Assembly (NCBI RefSeq): GCF_000013765.1
Contig: NC_007954.1
Span: forward strand, 2,480,001-2,544,000
Reading direction: 5' to 3'
Length of the DNA stretch: 64,000 bases
Origin: Shewanella denitrificans OS217
GTDB taxonomy: Bacteria; Pseudomonadota; Gammaproteobacteria; Enterobacterales; Shewanellaceae
Notes under the pieces: model-generated
The model's input: the letters and a program-made list of their open reading frames with translations, nothing else
Told to the model about the DNA's origin: nothing
Databases searched by the model: none
Translations under genes and position numbers: made by a program
Shown here: positions 25,844-34,455 of the stretch, piece by piece
How positions within the stretch are numbered: position 1 is the first letter of the stretch
Layout: each line of letters begins with the position of its first letter

Positions 25844-28800
25844 ATGCATCAAGTTAGCCCCGCTGAACCTTGTGCCACTGCCCCTTATAGAGATAAACCA
25901 AAGTCTGCGCTGCTGCGCCGCCCTAGGTTTATCATCTTATTAGCATTGATGCTGCTTTTGGCCATGGGGATCCTTGTCCTGTTCCACAATGCCAATTCGG
26001 TGAGTCAATTTTTAATCAGGCAGTTTGCCGCAACATATGAAGTGAATATTGTCGAGTTAGAAGACAATCACTCCACTTTGGATAGCGTAAACCTCGCCCG
26101 TCTTAAGCTCAATTACCAAGGCAGTGAGCTAACTATCACAGATCTTAAATTGACCTTTTTCGATGGCTTAGCCATGTTAAAACGGCGACAATTGTTAAGC
26201 TCAGACCTAAAACGCATCTCCCTGAGTAGCATGACACTCAATCCGAGCCGTTCTCTAATAGAACAGATGTTAATGCGCAGCGAGCAAACCCAGCACGGTT
26301 TAACATTCAACTTAGGGACACTGGATGCTGCTCTCATTCACGCGGACAAAACTAGTCTTGATACCGAAAATGTTGATAAGATAAGTCTCGAGCCGCTTAA
26401 CCTAGATAACCTCACTGTTTGGCTACAAACCCTGCAACAAAAATTACCGACTCAATTACCCGAGTTACAGTTAGGCCAAATTACTATTGAGCTGCCAAGC
26501 TTTTCAACATTGATTTCAAACATTAGTCCAAACCTTAGCCAGCCAATTGCAGCTACTGTGCCTGCCGCGACCATAAGCCTGCCTAAGCTTGTTCTCAATC
26601 CTAGGGGAGAGCTCAGTACAGAGCTACTGTTCAACCAACTGCCGATTATTGCTTTTGATGCAAAACTTGACCCCAATCAGCTGTTAGCCCCTTGGCAGTT
26701 AGACACTGAGTTATCCCTCACCTCGGCGCACCAAGGCCTAGTCCAACTTGCGAGCTATTTGGATGCCAGTCGCAGCGCATTGGCACTTGAGCCATCACAA
26801 ATTCACAGTCAGATTAATCGTATAATTAACGCACTGAACCAAATATCAGCAAAAGGCATCAAGGTGAGTGGTCTTTGGCAAAGCCATAGTGAGTTTTCAG
26901 CCCAAGATTTAACCTTGCACAGCCAACACAGCTTGTCAGAGGCAGAAATCCTTCTCACCCCTGCACTTGCTGAACAAGAAAGTGTTTACATCAAACTGCA
27001 GCAGCCAGTGAAACTTAAGGTTTCACTGGATAAACAAAATATGAGTGCAAATTTACAGCCCTTAGGTTTATCTCTCACGCTCACCCCTGCTCAGCGGCAA
27101 TTAATAGCAGCAAGCTTCAGTGAAGCTAACTTAACGAGTAAATTAGAACCTTGGCTTAGCAAACTCAGCCTGAGAAATGACACAGTGCAACAAATAGACG
27201 CCATAAGTCATATAGAGTTTGCGCTTGAACGCACCGAGCTCACTATGCCTAGCAGTGCCTTGAAGTCAGTCATATCGCAGGCTTTGGATAACGAGCCCCT
27301 CGATACAGAGGATAAGCAAACCACTGCCCAAGTCATCAAGCTCACATCTCCTAACGCCATGCTAAGGCTTAAGCTCGTCCCCCTTAAACGCAGCGCAGAG
27401 GCAAAAGAGCCAGCAGACGAGATGAAAACTCAGGCTCCCCATCAACAACAATTAACATTATCTAACTTAACGACTGAATATGAACCACTTACTAAGCGCA
27501 TTCAGCAAGAGTTTGACGTTAATTGGCACTTTTCCCAGCAAAGCCCGCTGCATTTAACCCATAGCGCATTAAGCCAGCTGCCATTTGCCAATTTCAGCAT
27601 TGAAAAGGCCAATATTACACTCGATGGCCACGCTGAATTTGACTATCTGCAATCGACAAACAGCACTGAGGTGAGCAAGCCGAGTCAGAGTAGCAATGCC
27701 GCGGATGTCAACGTCAATGACGCAAAAAACAGGGATGAAACCGAGCTTACAACTAAAGCCAGTCTTAAGTTCACTCTTGCCCCAAGCAGTCAGCTGAGCC
27801 TTAGCGGCATGAGTGCAGCCCTAGGTGACACTCAGTTATCCATGAACAAATTACATCTGCAAGGCGCAAGCCAGACACAAGTTAACCTTAATGCTAGCCG
27901 CCCTATTTCATCACAAAAAGCCAATGTTAGCCCCGACGCGGCTCAATCTAAATCCTTGCCATGGCACCCACTTGAGCTCACTCAAGCACAAGTGACCTTG
28001 GCCGACATGAATATGCAAATAAGTAAGCTGCTGATAAAGCAATTTGCAGCAAGTGAAGGGGTTTCAACTGATGCAAAACCGCTAAATGGTAAACATCAAC
28101 AACTTGAAGCTAAGGCTGAAAACCTTAACCTGCGCCTTAATGACATCAGCAAGTTAGACTTGGGCGCATCACTGGGGACACTATTTCAGAATGAAATAAC
28201 CGCTCAATTACAATGGGACATAGCGCAGCTTGATGTGCGTAAACACACTGCAAACAAGCGCACCAAAGCAGGGGCGGCCTTGTTAGTATTGGATAGTCTA
28301 TCCCTTAAACAAAGGGTTAAACTCAATAAAGGGGTGTTAAGTAGTCAAGATGACTGGCTATTTGAAACCCAGGCCTTGAGCAGTCAACATTGGCTGAATG
28401 CACCTTGGTTAACAGCATCTTGGCTAACAGCACCTCGTTTGAGTGCATCAAAGCAGCATGTTCAAGCATTGGGTAAGCCAAGTACCATTAACCCAGCCGC
28501 GAGTATGGCCACGAGTTTAGCCGGCCAATGGCAGTTTGAGTTTGACATAACCCAAGCCCTCGCCGTCGCAGCCAAGACGCAAACTTTGCCGAAAAACACT
28601 TTCCTGCAAGGCCAAGGGAGCTTTAATGGCAGCTATTTACTCCGTAACGTGCAAGATAGCGCCGGTAAGCATCAATTCTTTGAGTTTAGATTCGAGCCAG
28701 AGTTTGACAATTTAAGCGGGGATTACCTAGATTACAATTTCAGTGGCGCACGCCTTTCCGCCAAGTGTCAGCTGGACTGGCAAAGAGCTTACCAAACTCA

Positions 28801-29512
28801 ACAGGTTAAGAGCTTACTGAGTTGCCCTGATACTCAGGTTAGCGCCGCAGAGGCAAACCTAGGTTTACGCTTGGATAGGCTCAAATTACAAACCGACATT
28901 CAGCTCACGCAAGATGACAGCAAACCCGCGACCAATTGGCTGCAACTCGTCACTGGGCTCAGTCATACCGAAGTGAATCTCACTGCCAGCGGCGATATAC
29001 TAGATGGTCACTTTCTGATCCCCGAGTTCACCTTAAGGATTCAAGACACCTCTAAAGGGCATATTTTATTGCAAGGATTGAGCCTCGAAGCATTCCTTGC
29101 CGCCCAGCCTCAAGTAGGCGTTCAGGCCAGTGGCATTTTTGATGGCGTATTACCTGCTACTTTTACCGATGGCAAGCTGCAAGTCAGTGGCGGCCTATTG
29201 GCAGCCCGGGCGCCAGGTGGGCGAATTCAAGTGTCAGGTAATCCCGCCATCGATGAATTAACTCAGATGCAGCCCCATTTAGCCTTAGTGTTTACCGCCC
29301 TTGAGGATCTTAACTACCACCAACTTTCAAGTAGCTTTGACATGGCTCCCAATACGGATGCTAAGTTGAACTTACAGATAAAAGGAAATAGCGTGGGGAT
29401 TGAACGGCCCATTCATTTGAACTACTCTCATGAAGAGAATCTTTTGCAATTATATCGCAGCCTGAGATTAACCAATCAGCTGCAGGATAATATTGAGCAA
29501 TCAATGAAATAA
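25844..29512 (+). CDS. ydbH: YdbH-family AsmA-like envelope lipid-transport protein
   Basis: A 1222-residue inner-membrane-anchored protein with one transmembrane helix near residues 27-47 and a very long periplasmic part rich in beta strands and in Gln/Ser/Thr. The C-terminal part (from about 950) carries the DctA-YdbH domain with GIFDGVLPATFTDGKLQVSGG and APGGRIQVSG. YdbH, like TamB and YhdP, is thought to bridge the envelope and carry phospholipids to the outer membrane. E. coli YdbH has 879 residues, so this protein is about 340 longer, mainly in low-complexity middle regions. An in-frame TTG at 25832 exists; the ATG at 25844 is preferred. It heads ydbH-ynbE-ydbL with nine bases to ynbE. 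Confidence 0.9.
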   Translation: MHQVSPAEPCATAPYRDKPKSALLRRPRFIILLALMLLLAMGILVLFHNANSVSQFLIRQFAATYEVNIVELEDNHSTLDSVNLARLKLNYQGSELTITDLKLTFFDGLAMLKRRQLLSSDLKRISLSSMTLNPSRSLIEQMLMRSEQTQHGLTFNLGTLDAALIHADKTSLDTENVDKISLEPLNLDNLTVWLQTLQQKLPTQLPELQLGQITIELPSFSTLISNISPNLSQPIAATVPAATISLPKLVLNPRGELSTELLFNQLPIIAFDAKLDPNQLLAPWQLDTELSLTSAHQGLVQLASYLDASRSALALEPSQIHSQINRIINALNQISAKGIKVSGLWQSHSEFSAQDLTLHSQHSLSEAEILLTPALAEQESVYIKLQQPVKLKVSLDKQNMSANLQPLGLSLTLTPAQRQLIAASFSEANLTSKLEPWLSKLSLRNDTVQQIDAISHIEFALERTELTMPSSALKSVISQALDNEPLDTEDKQTTAQVIKLTSPNAMLRLKLVPLKRSAEAKEPADEMKTQAPHQQQLTLSNLTTEYEPLTKRIQQEFDVNWHFSQQSPLHLTHSALSQLPFANFSIEKANITLDGHAEFDYLQSTNSTEVSKPSQSSNAADVNVNDAKNRDETELTTKASLKFTLAPSSQLSLSGMSAALGDTQLSMNKLHLQGASQTQVNLNASRPISSQKANVSPDAAQSKSLPWHPLELTQAQVTLADMNMQISKLLIKQFAASEGVSTDAKPLNGKHQQLEAKAENLNLRLNDISKLDLGASLGTLFQNEITAQLQWDIAQLDVRKHTANKRTKAGAALLVLDSLSLKQRVKLNKGVLSSQDDWLFETQALSSQHWLNAPWLTASWLTAPRLSASKQHVQALGKPSTINPAASMATSLAGQWQFEFDITQALAVAAKTQTLPKNTFLQGQGSFNGSYLLRNVQDSAGKHQFFEFRFEPEFDNLSGDYLDYNFSGARLSAKCQLDWQRAYQTQQVKSLLSCPDTQVSAAEANLGLRLDRLKLQTDIQLTQDDSKPATNWLQLVTGLSHTEVNLTASGDILDGHFLIPEFTLRIQDTSKGHILLQGLSLEAFLAAQPQVGVQASGIFDGVLPATFTDGKLQVSGGLLAARAPGGRIQVSGNPAIDELTQMQPHLALVFTALEDLNYHQLSSSFDMAPNTDAKLNLQIKGNSVGIERPIHLNYSHEENLLQLYRSLRLTNQLQDNIEQSMK

Positions 29513-29521
29513 GGAAAAATA

Positions 29522-29722
29522 GTGAATAAATCTCAAGGTATACTTCTCAGCCTATGCGGCCTGGGCTTACTGACAATGGTCAGCGCTTGCTCGCCTACGG
29601 TTAAAATCGAGCCACCGGACAAACCCATAGTGATCAATCTGAACGTCAAGATTGAGCATGAAATTAGGATAAAAGTCGATAAAGAACTCGACACTCTCAT
29701 CAATAATGAATCATTGTTTTAA
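29522..29722 (+). CDS. ynbE: YnbE-like outer-membrane lipoprotein
   Basis: A 66-residue lipoprotein: signal peptide with lipobox VSAC (Cys23), then PTVKIEPPDKPIVINLNVKIEHEI, read as short beta-strand sequence typical of YnbE. In E. coli YnbE stacks on the end of YdbH at the outer membrane. The start is GTG at 29522 with AAGGA upstream. The start follows ydbH by nine bases and ydbL follows by 14, so this is one operon. Confidence 0.88.
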   Translation: MNKSQGILLSLCGLGLLTMVSACSPTVKIEPPDKPIVINLNVKIEHEIRIKVDKELDTLINNESLF

Positions 29723-29736
29723 TAGAAGGGATTGCT

Positions 29737-30057
29737 ATGAAATCTGCCTTTTCGTGTTTAATTGTAGGCTTGCTGCTGTCATTTCAAGCTATGGCGCTAA
29801 CTTTACAAGAAGCTAAATCACAAGGCTTTGTGGGTGAGCAACTGAACGGCTATCTGGGGTTAGTACAAACCACGGATGAAGCCAAAGCCCTGATGGACGA
29901 TGTGAATGCCAAGCGCAAGGCCCATTATGAGCACATTGCCCGTAAAAACAATATCGCCACCGATGCAGTGGCAAAGTTGGCGGCGCAAAAAGCCATCGAG
30001 GCCGCATCTCCAGGCCATTGGTTACAAAGCACTAACGGAACATGGTTTAAAAAATGA
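29737..30057 (+). CDS. ydbL: YdbL-family periplasmic protein (DUF1318)
   Basis: A 106-residue protein with a signal peptide (residues 1-20, ending AMA) and a DUF1318 domain: LTLQEAKSQGFVGEQLNGYLG, then NAKRKAHYEHIARKN and the C-terminal WLQSTNGTWFKK. In E. coli YdbL modulates the YdbH-YnbE assembly. AAGGGATTGCT supports the ATG. Third gene of the operon; size and order match E. coli exactly. Confidence 0.9.
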   Translation: MKSAFSCLIVGLLLSFQAMALTLQEAKSQGFVGEQLNGYLGLVQTTDEAKALMDDVNAKRKAHYEHIARKNNIATDAVAKLAAQKAIEAASPGHWLQSTNGTWFKK

Positions 30058-30102
30058 TCCTCTGCCATACTTTGATGACTTTACTCTAGGACGAGTCTTG
30101 CT

Positions 30103-30900
30103 ATGTTGCTCAAACACACCATTAAGAAAATGTCTCTTAGCTCAAAATGGCTGTTTTGCTGCTTAAGCTTAAGCCTAATTTCAATGCCAACTTGGGCGCA
30201 AACCGTCATTCGCATCGGTGGTTATGATTTTGCACCCTATGTCAGCGTTAACAATGACACTCAAGCCACGGGATTGAGCCTCGATCTGATGGCGGCGTTA
30301 AATGCGATACAGTCAGAAGTTAAATTTGAATTTGTCGGCACCAGCATAGAGCAACGTTATCAGGCGTTCTCCAAAGGACGTTACGATGCCATCTTGTTCG
30401 AAAGTCCACAATGGGGCTGGCAAGATTATGACACCCAATTTGTTCCATTAGAGATAGAAGATGGTGAGCGTTACATTAGCCTTAAAATCACCGCAAAAGA
30501 TCAATCTTATTTCGATAACTTTCGAAACAAAAAGCTTGCCTTAGTCAGCGGTTACCACTATAAGTTTGCCCAGTGGAGCAATGATCCTAAGGTCTTGAAG
30601 AAAAAATTTGATGCCTTATTTGTGCCTTCAAATAAGGCATCCATTGAAAGCGTTTTAAAAGCACGGGCCGATATGGCCCCTGTCACTTGGAGTTATCTGC
30701 AACATTACTTTGTTACAAACCCCACTGCTCGCGAGCAATTGATTTTCTCAACCAAGTGGGATCAACAATATCAACATGGGATAATCATAAACCCACAATC
30801 GAGTCTCAGCGCCGAACAATTATCCCTTTGGCTCGATAAACTAAAACAAAATGGCACCTTAAAAAATCTGGCTCAGCGCTATCATCTAACAGTTAAATAA
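30103..30900 (+). CDS. Orphan periplasmic solute-binding protein (SBP_bac_3 family)
   Basis: A 265-residue secreted binding protein of the amino-acid-type family 3. A signal peptide ends near WAQ (residue 32). The mature start VIRIGGYDFAPYVSVN and GLSLDLMAALN are typical first-lobe sequences; YDAILFE and a late GIIINPQSS match the second half. No ABC permease or ATPase is adjacent, as with many such orphan proteins in Shewanella that may serve in sensing. It follows ydbL by 45 bases and could be read through. Confidence 0.82.
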   Translation: MLLKHTIKKMSLSSKWLFCCLSLSLISMPTWAQTVIRIGGYDFAPYVSVNNDTQATGLSLDLMAALNAIQSEVKFEFVGTSIEQRYQAFSKGRYDAILFESPQWGWQDYDTQFVPLEIEDGERYISLKITAKDQSYFDNFRNKKLALVSGYHYKFAQWSNDPKVLKKKFDALFVPSNKASIESVLKARADMAPVTWSYLQHYFVTNPTAREQLIFSTKWDQQYQHGIIINPQSSLSAEQLSLWLDKLKQNGTLKNLAQRYHLTVK

Positions 30901-31036
30901 CCTAAAAAAACACCTCAGCAAATCGTGAGACTGAAGAGAAACCACCAAAGTGAGTTTTGTGGCTGCCATTAGGTTATACGAGTATTTAGATTATTGTTTA
31001 TATTATGGTTTACCTGAACGCTTACGTCAGAATTCG

Positions 31037-31303
31037 CTAAAAATGGCTTAACCACAGCAGTTGAATGCCGTAGGATATTCTTTGATACCAACCTGTGTTG
31101 CCTTTGCTCTTAACCGCCTTCGCCATAGCCCACAAATAATATATTACCCCTAATACGCTCAAGATTGACCCTAGTCTAAACCCTAAAGAAATCAGCTCTG
31201 TTGTCGGGCTCAGAACCACTAAAATAGTGGTAATAAGTAGCGCCAGCAGCATGATAAAATTAAGGAAAAAAAACACCGACTTAAGTCGGCGTTTTTTGTG
31301 CAA
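31037..31303 (-). CDS. Small two-helix membrane protein, start uncertain
   Basis: Up to 88 residues, with two hydrophobic segments (LNFIMLLALLITTILVVL and LGSILSVLGVIYYLWAMA) and a basic tail. The only long start is a TTG at 31303 without ribosome-binding site, and its first codons (HKKRRLKSVFFF) simply translate the fadE terminator hairpin. The in-frame ATG at 31252 gives about 71 residues and may be the real start, though it too lacks a clear ribosome-binding site. Not recognised; it may be an ordinary small inner-membrane protein. Confidence 0.45.
   Translation of the reverse strand: MHKKRRLKSVFFFLNFIMLLALLITTILVVLSPTTELISLGFRLGSILSVLGVIYYLWAMAKAVKSKGNTGWYQRISYGIQLLWLSHF
31266..31297 (-). 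terminator. Terminator after fadE
   Basis: AAAAAAC-CCGACTT pairs with AAGTCGG-GTTTTTT at 31282-31297, with A/T runs on both sides. It overlaps the 5' end of the small membrane-protein frame. Confidence 0.85.
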
Positions 31304-31320
31304 ATGATATTCGAACAGGC

Positions 31321-33597
31321 TTATAGCTTGTCGAAATCATCCACATTGATAGCAGCTAATCGCTTAGCATCGGCATCTTGCAACTGAGCGTATTCGCTGT
31401 CGTTGATAATGCCTTTCTCAAGGGCTTTTTCAAACAACACAGGCATGGGCTGTTTTGACTTAAGGTGGCCATTACGCTGAGCTTGCTTAAGCTTTTTGTA
31501 AATCTCTTTGCTGGCGTATTTAGCAAGGAATGCTTGCTCAACTTCTGCAATACCGCCTTTGTCGCCTTCAAAATCTGGGCACAGGAAGGTCAATCTGTCA
31601 CGAGCAGGTCCTGGACGCAGCATACCTTTAACCACTTGGGTAGTCAGATTGTCGCTTGGCAGGTTGAAGTGATTACCTAGCGGGAAAATAAGCACTTTTA
31701 ATAAGCCACGTACAATCAAATTAGGGAAGTTGCGGCTCGCTTCTTCTAGTGCCTTAGCGGCGAAATGAAGTCTTTGCTGCATCACATAATGCACGATTGG
31801 CAAATCATCTTGCTGACGGCCATTGTCTTCAAAATGCTTTAAGGTCGCTGAACCTAAATACAACTGGCTTAATACATCACCCATACGGGCAGACATCATT
31901 TCTTTACGCTTTAAATCACCGCCCATTATCAGCATAGATAAGTCTGTCATGATGGCTAGCGCCGCTGACATACGTGTCATGTCTGAATAATACTGCTGGG
32001 TGGCACCGCTGACTGGCGCCTTGATGAAGCGGCTCGCCGTTATTGCCGTCGCAAAAGCTGTTAAGGCGTTGCGACAAGCGTACCCAATGTGGCCCATTAA
32101 TAATGAGTCAAACCTGTCTAGTGCATCGGTTTCGTTCTCCATCGCCGCAGCTTCCATCTCGGCAAGCACGTATGGATGACAACGAGTGGCACCTTGACCG
32201 AAAATCATCAAGGAGCGGGTTAGAATGTTAGCGCCTTCAACCGTAATAGAGATAGGGTTTGCCATAAAGGCATGACCCAAGTAGTTTTTGCTACCTAGTT
32301 GAATGCCCTTGCCTGACTGAATGTCCATGGCATCTTCTAACACATCACGGCCAAGTTCTGTCATGTGGTATTTAGCGATAGCGGTTACCACTGATGGCTT
32401 AACCTTAAGATCAATACCTGTGGTGGTTAAGCGGCGCGCCGCTTCTAACTGATAGGTATTACCGATAATGCGCGCGAGGGCTTCTTGCACGCCTTCGAAC
32501 AAACCGATAGACATACCAAATTGCTGACGCACATAGCTGTAGGCTGTGGTGGTTTTAGTGGTCACGTGACCCGATGCGGTAGCAAGAGCTGGCAGAGAAA
32601 TACCGCGACCTGCTGACAAACACTCAACCAGCATACGCCAGCCTTTACCAGCGTATTGTGGGCCACCTATGATCCAATCCAGTGGAATGAAAACATCTTT
32701 ACCGCTCGTGGTACCGTTCATAAACGCCATCATCATAGGGTTATGACGACGGCCAATTTCAACACCCGGGTGGTCAGTTGGAATTAGCGCACAAGTGATA
32801 CCGATATTTTTAATGTCACCCAATAGCCCATCTGGGTCACGCATTTGGAACGCAAGACCCAGTACAGTGGCAACAGGGGCCAAGGTAATGTAGCGCTTGT
32901 TCCAGGTGAGGCTTAAACCTAAAACTTCTTCACCTTCAAATTCTTGTCGACACACAACCCCGATATCAGGAATGGCGCCGGCATCACTGCCCGCTTCTGG
33001 GCCAGTCAAGGCAAAGCAAGGTAACTCTTTACCCTTGGCTAAATCGGGCAACCAGCGCTCTTTTTGTGCTGTAGTACCGTAATGGGTGAGTAGTTCTCCA
33101 GGGCCTAATGAGTTAGGTACCATAACAGTCACTGCGGCGCTGACGCTACGTGAAGCAATAATGCTGACTATGGTTGAGTTGGCGTAGGCTGAGAATTCAC
33201 GGCCACCGAATTTCTTTGGAATGATAAGCGCGAAAAAGCCTTCTTTCTTGAAATAAGACCACAGTTCAGGGGGTAAATCTTTACGATTATGAACTATGTC
33301 GAAATCATCAATCATGGTCAGGGCTGTCATCACCTGATTATCGATAAAGGCTTGCTCGTCAGCCGTTAAGGCTGGTTTGCCATAGCTGTGTAAGGTATTC
33401 CAGTTTGGCTTACCGCGGAACAATTCACCTTCCCACCACACATCGCCCGCTTCCATGGCTTCTTTTTCAGTGGTAGACAGAGGAGGCAGTACTTTCTTGA
33501 AAAATGCAAACACAGGACGAGTGATAAACTGCATCCTGATATTACGCACCCCAAAAAGCACTATTATTGCTAATAAAAGCAGTATGATAATACTCAT
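31321..33597 (-). CDS. fadE: Acyl-CoA dehydrogenase FadE
   Basis: A 758-residue FAD-dependent acyl-CoA dehydrogenase, first step of fatty-acid beta-oxidation. One N-terminal transmembrane segment (residues 2-18) is followed by the acyl-CoA dehydrogenase core: CFALTGPEAGSDAGAIPD near 195 (FAD loop), RYITLAPVA, and the FGQGATRCHPY segment near 470. The C-terminal DUF1974 domain is FadE-typical. It is slightly shorter than E. coli FadE (814). It lies 23 bases behind psrA on the same strand and is probably co-transcribed with and controlled by it. Confidence 0.94.
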   Translation of the reverse strand: MSIIILLLLAIIVLFGVRNIRMQFITRPVFAFFKKVLPPLSTTEKEAMEAGDVWWEGELFRGKPNWNTLHSYGKPALTADEQAFIDNQVMTALTMIDDFDIVHNRKDLPPELWSYFKKEGFFALIIPKKFGGREFSAYANSTIVSIIASRSVSAAVTVMVPNSLGPGELLTHYGTTAQKERWLPDLAKGKELPCFALTGPEAGSDAGAIPDIGVVCRQEFEGEEVLGLSLTWNKRYITLAPVATVLGLAFQMRDPDGLLGDIKNIGITCALIPTDHPGVEIGRRHNPMMMAFMNGTTSGKDVFIPLDWIIGGPQYAGKGWRMLVECLSAGRGISLPALATASGHVTTKTTTAYSYVRQQFGMSIGLFEGVQEALARIIGNTYQLEAARRLTTTGIDLKVKPSVVTAIAKYHMTELGRDVLEDAMDIQSGKGIQLGSKNYLGHAFMANPISITVEGANILTRSLMIFGQGATRCHPYVLAEMEAAAMENETDALDRFDSLLMGHIGYACRNALTAFATAITASRFIKAPVSGATQQYYSDMTRMSAALAIMTDLSMLIMGGDLKRKEMMSARMGDVLSQLYLGSATLKHFEDNGRQQDDLPIVHYVMQQRLHFAAKALEEASRNFPNLIVRGLLKVLIFPLGNHFNLPSDNLTTQVVKGMLRPGPARDRLTFLCPDFEGDKGGIAEVEQAFLAKYASKEIYKKLKQAQRNGHLKSKQPMPVLFEKALEKGIINDSEYAQLQDADAKRLAAINVDDFDKL

Positions 33598-33620
33598 TAT
33601 TCAACCTTTTTTTAGTTAGT

Positions 33621-34265
33621 TTAAATCGCCACTGACACGCCAGCAGCCATGTAAGGGATCACTTTGCGAATTATCGCTTCAATATTGTTATGTTCACCGT
33701 ATTCAGTGGCGGCAATATCATTTAATGCATCCGCTGAAGCCATGGTAAAGACTATAGTGCCTAAGGTGAAATGCAGCCGCCAAAACATCTCTGCTGCTGG
33801 AATATGGGGGGCACTCATCTTCACAGCTTGTACAAATGCGGCCAGATGCTCACCATAATGTGTGGTGATAAACCAGCGCAGATGACCTTGGCTTTCTATG
33901 TAACCCCGGCCTAGTAGCTGCAAGAAAATAATGGTGCCACCGTTTCTCACCTTATTTAATTCTAGTAAAGGTTTAATTAATGAGGAGAAAATTTCGTTCA
34001 AACTCGCCTGCTCTGACGCTTTATTCAAACGTTTAATCTCACTGGCAGCCGATGGCATAAACACATCTAAATAGCGTGCCAACACAGCGCGGATCAGTTC
34101 TTTCTTCGAGCCAAAATGGTAATTTACCGAGGCCAAATTCACTTCAGCCTTACTGGTGATAAGCCTTAAGGAAGTTTCAGAAAATCCCCTTTCTGCGAAG
34201 AGTTTTTCTGCTGCATCCAGAATTCTGGTTTTTGTATCTGTCCGACTCGCCATCCTCTCACCCAT
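33621..34265 (-). CDS. psrA: TetR-family regulator PsrA
   Basis: A 214-residue TetR regulator. The helix-turn-helix is RGFSETSLRLITSKAEVNLASVNYHFGSKKELI, read across residues 28-60, with YHFGSKKEL as the recognition helix end. The C-terminal half has the ligand-binding helices. PsrA represses fatty-acid degradation genes in Shewanella and Pseudomonas and releases DNA on long-chain fatty acyl ligands. It precedes fadE by 23 bases. A palindrome AAACA-CC-TGTTT lies just upstream of its start and may be its own operator. An alternative start at 34253 exists; neither start has a well-spaced ribosome-binding site. Confidence 0.82.
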   Translation of the reverse strand: MGERMASRTDTKTRILDAAEKLFAERGFSETSLRLITSKAEVNLASVNYHFGSKKELIRAVLARYLDVFMPSAASEIKRLNKASEQASLNEIFSSLIKPLLELNKVRNGGTIIFLQLLGRGYIESQGHLRWFITTHYGEHLAAFVQAVKMSAPHIPAAEMFWRLHFTLGTIVFTMASADALNDIAATEYGEHNNIEAIIRKVIPYMAAGVSVAI

Positions 34266-34273
34266 TATATTTA

Positions 34274-34285
34274 AAACACCTGTTT
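34274..34285. promoter_or_regulatory. Candidate PsrA operator
   Basis: AAACACCTGTTT is a perfect 5-base-arm palindrome around CC, extended by AT-rich flanks, nine bases upstream of the psrA start. Position suggests autoregulation of psrA-fadE. It is not verified against the Shewanella PsrA consensus. Confidence 0.5.
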
Positions 34286-34455
34286 AAATTAATCATTGAG
34301 CGAACACTTGTCAATCGAAATTCTCAAGTCATTGTATTGGCATTTCATCTTATTTAAGTACGAATTCAAGACTGTATTAAATGCAAACTGCTTTTTAATT
34401 GGGTAAACTAAGGCCAAAAAATTACACTAACAATAATATTGAGGGAGCCAAACAA

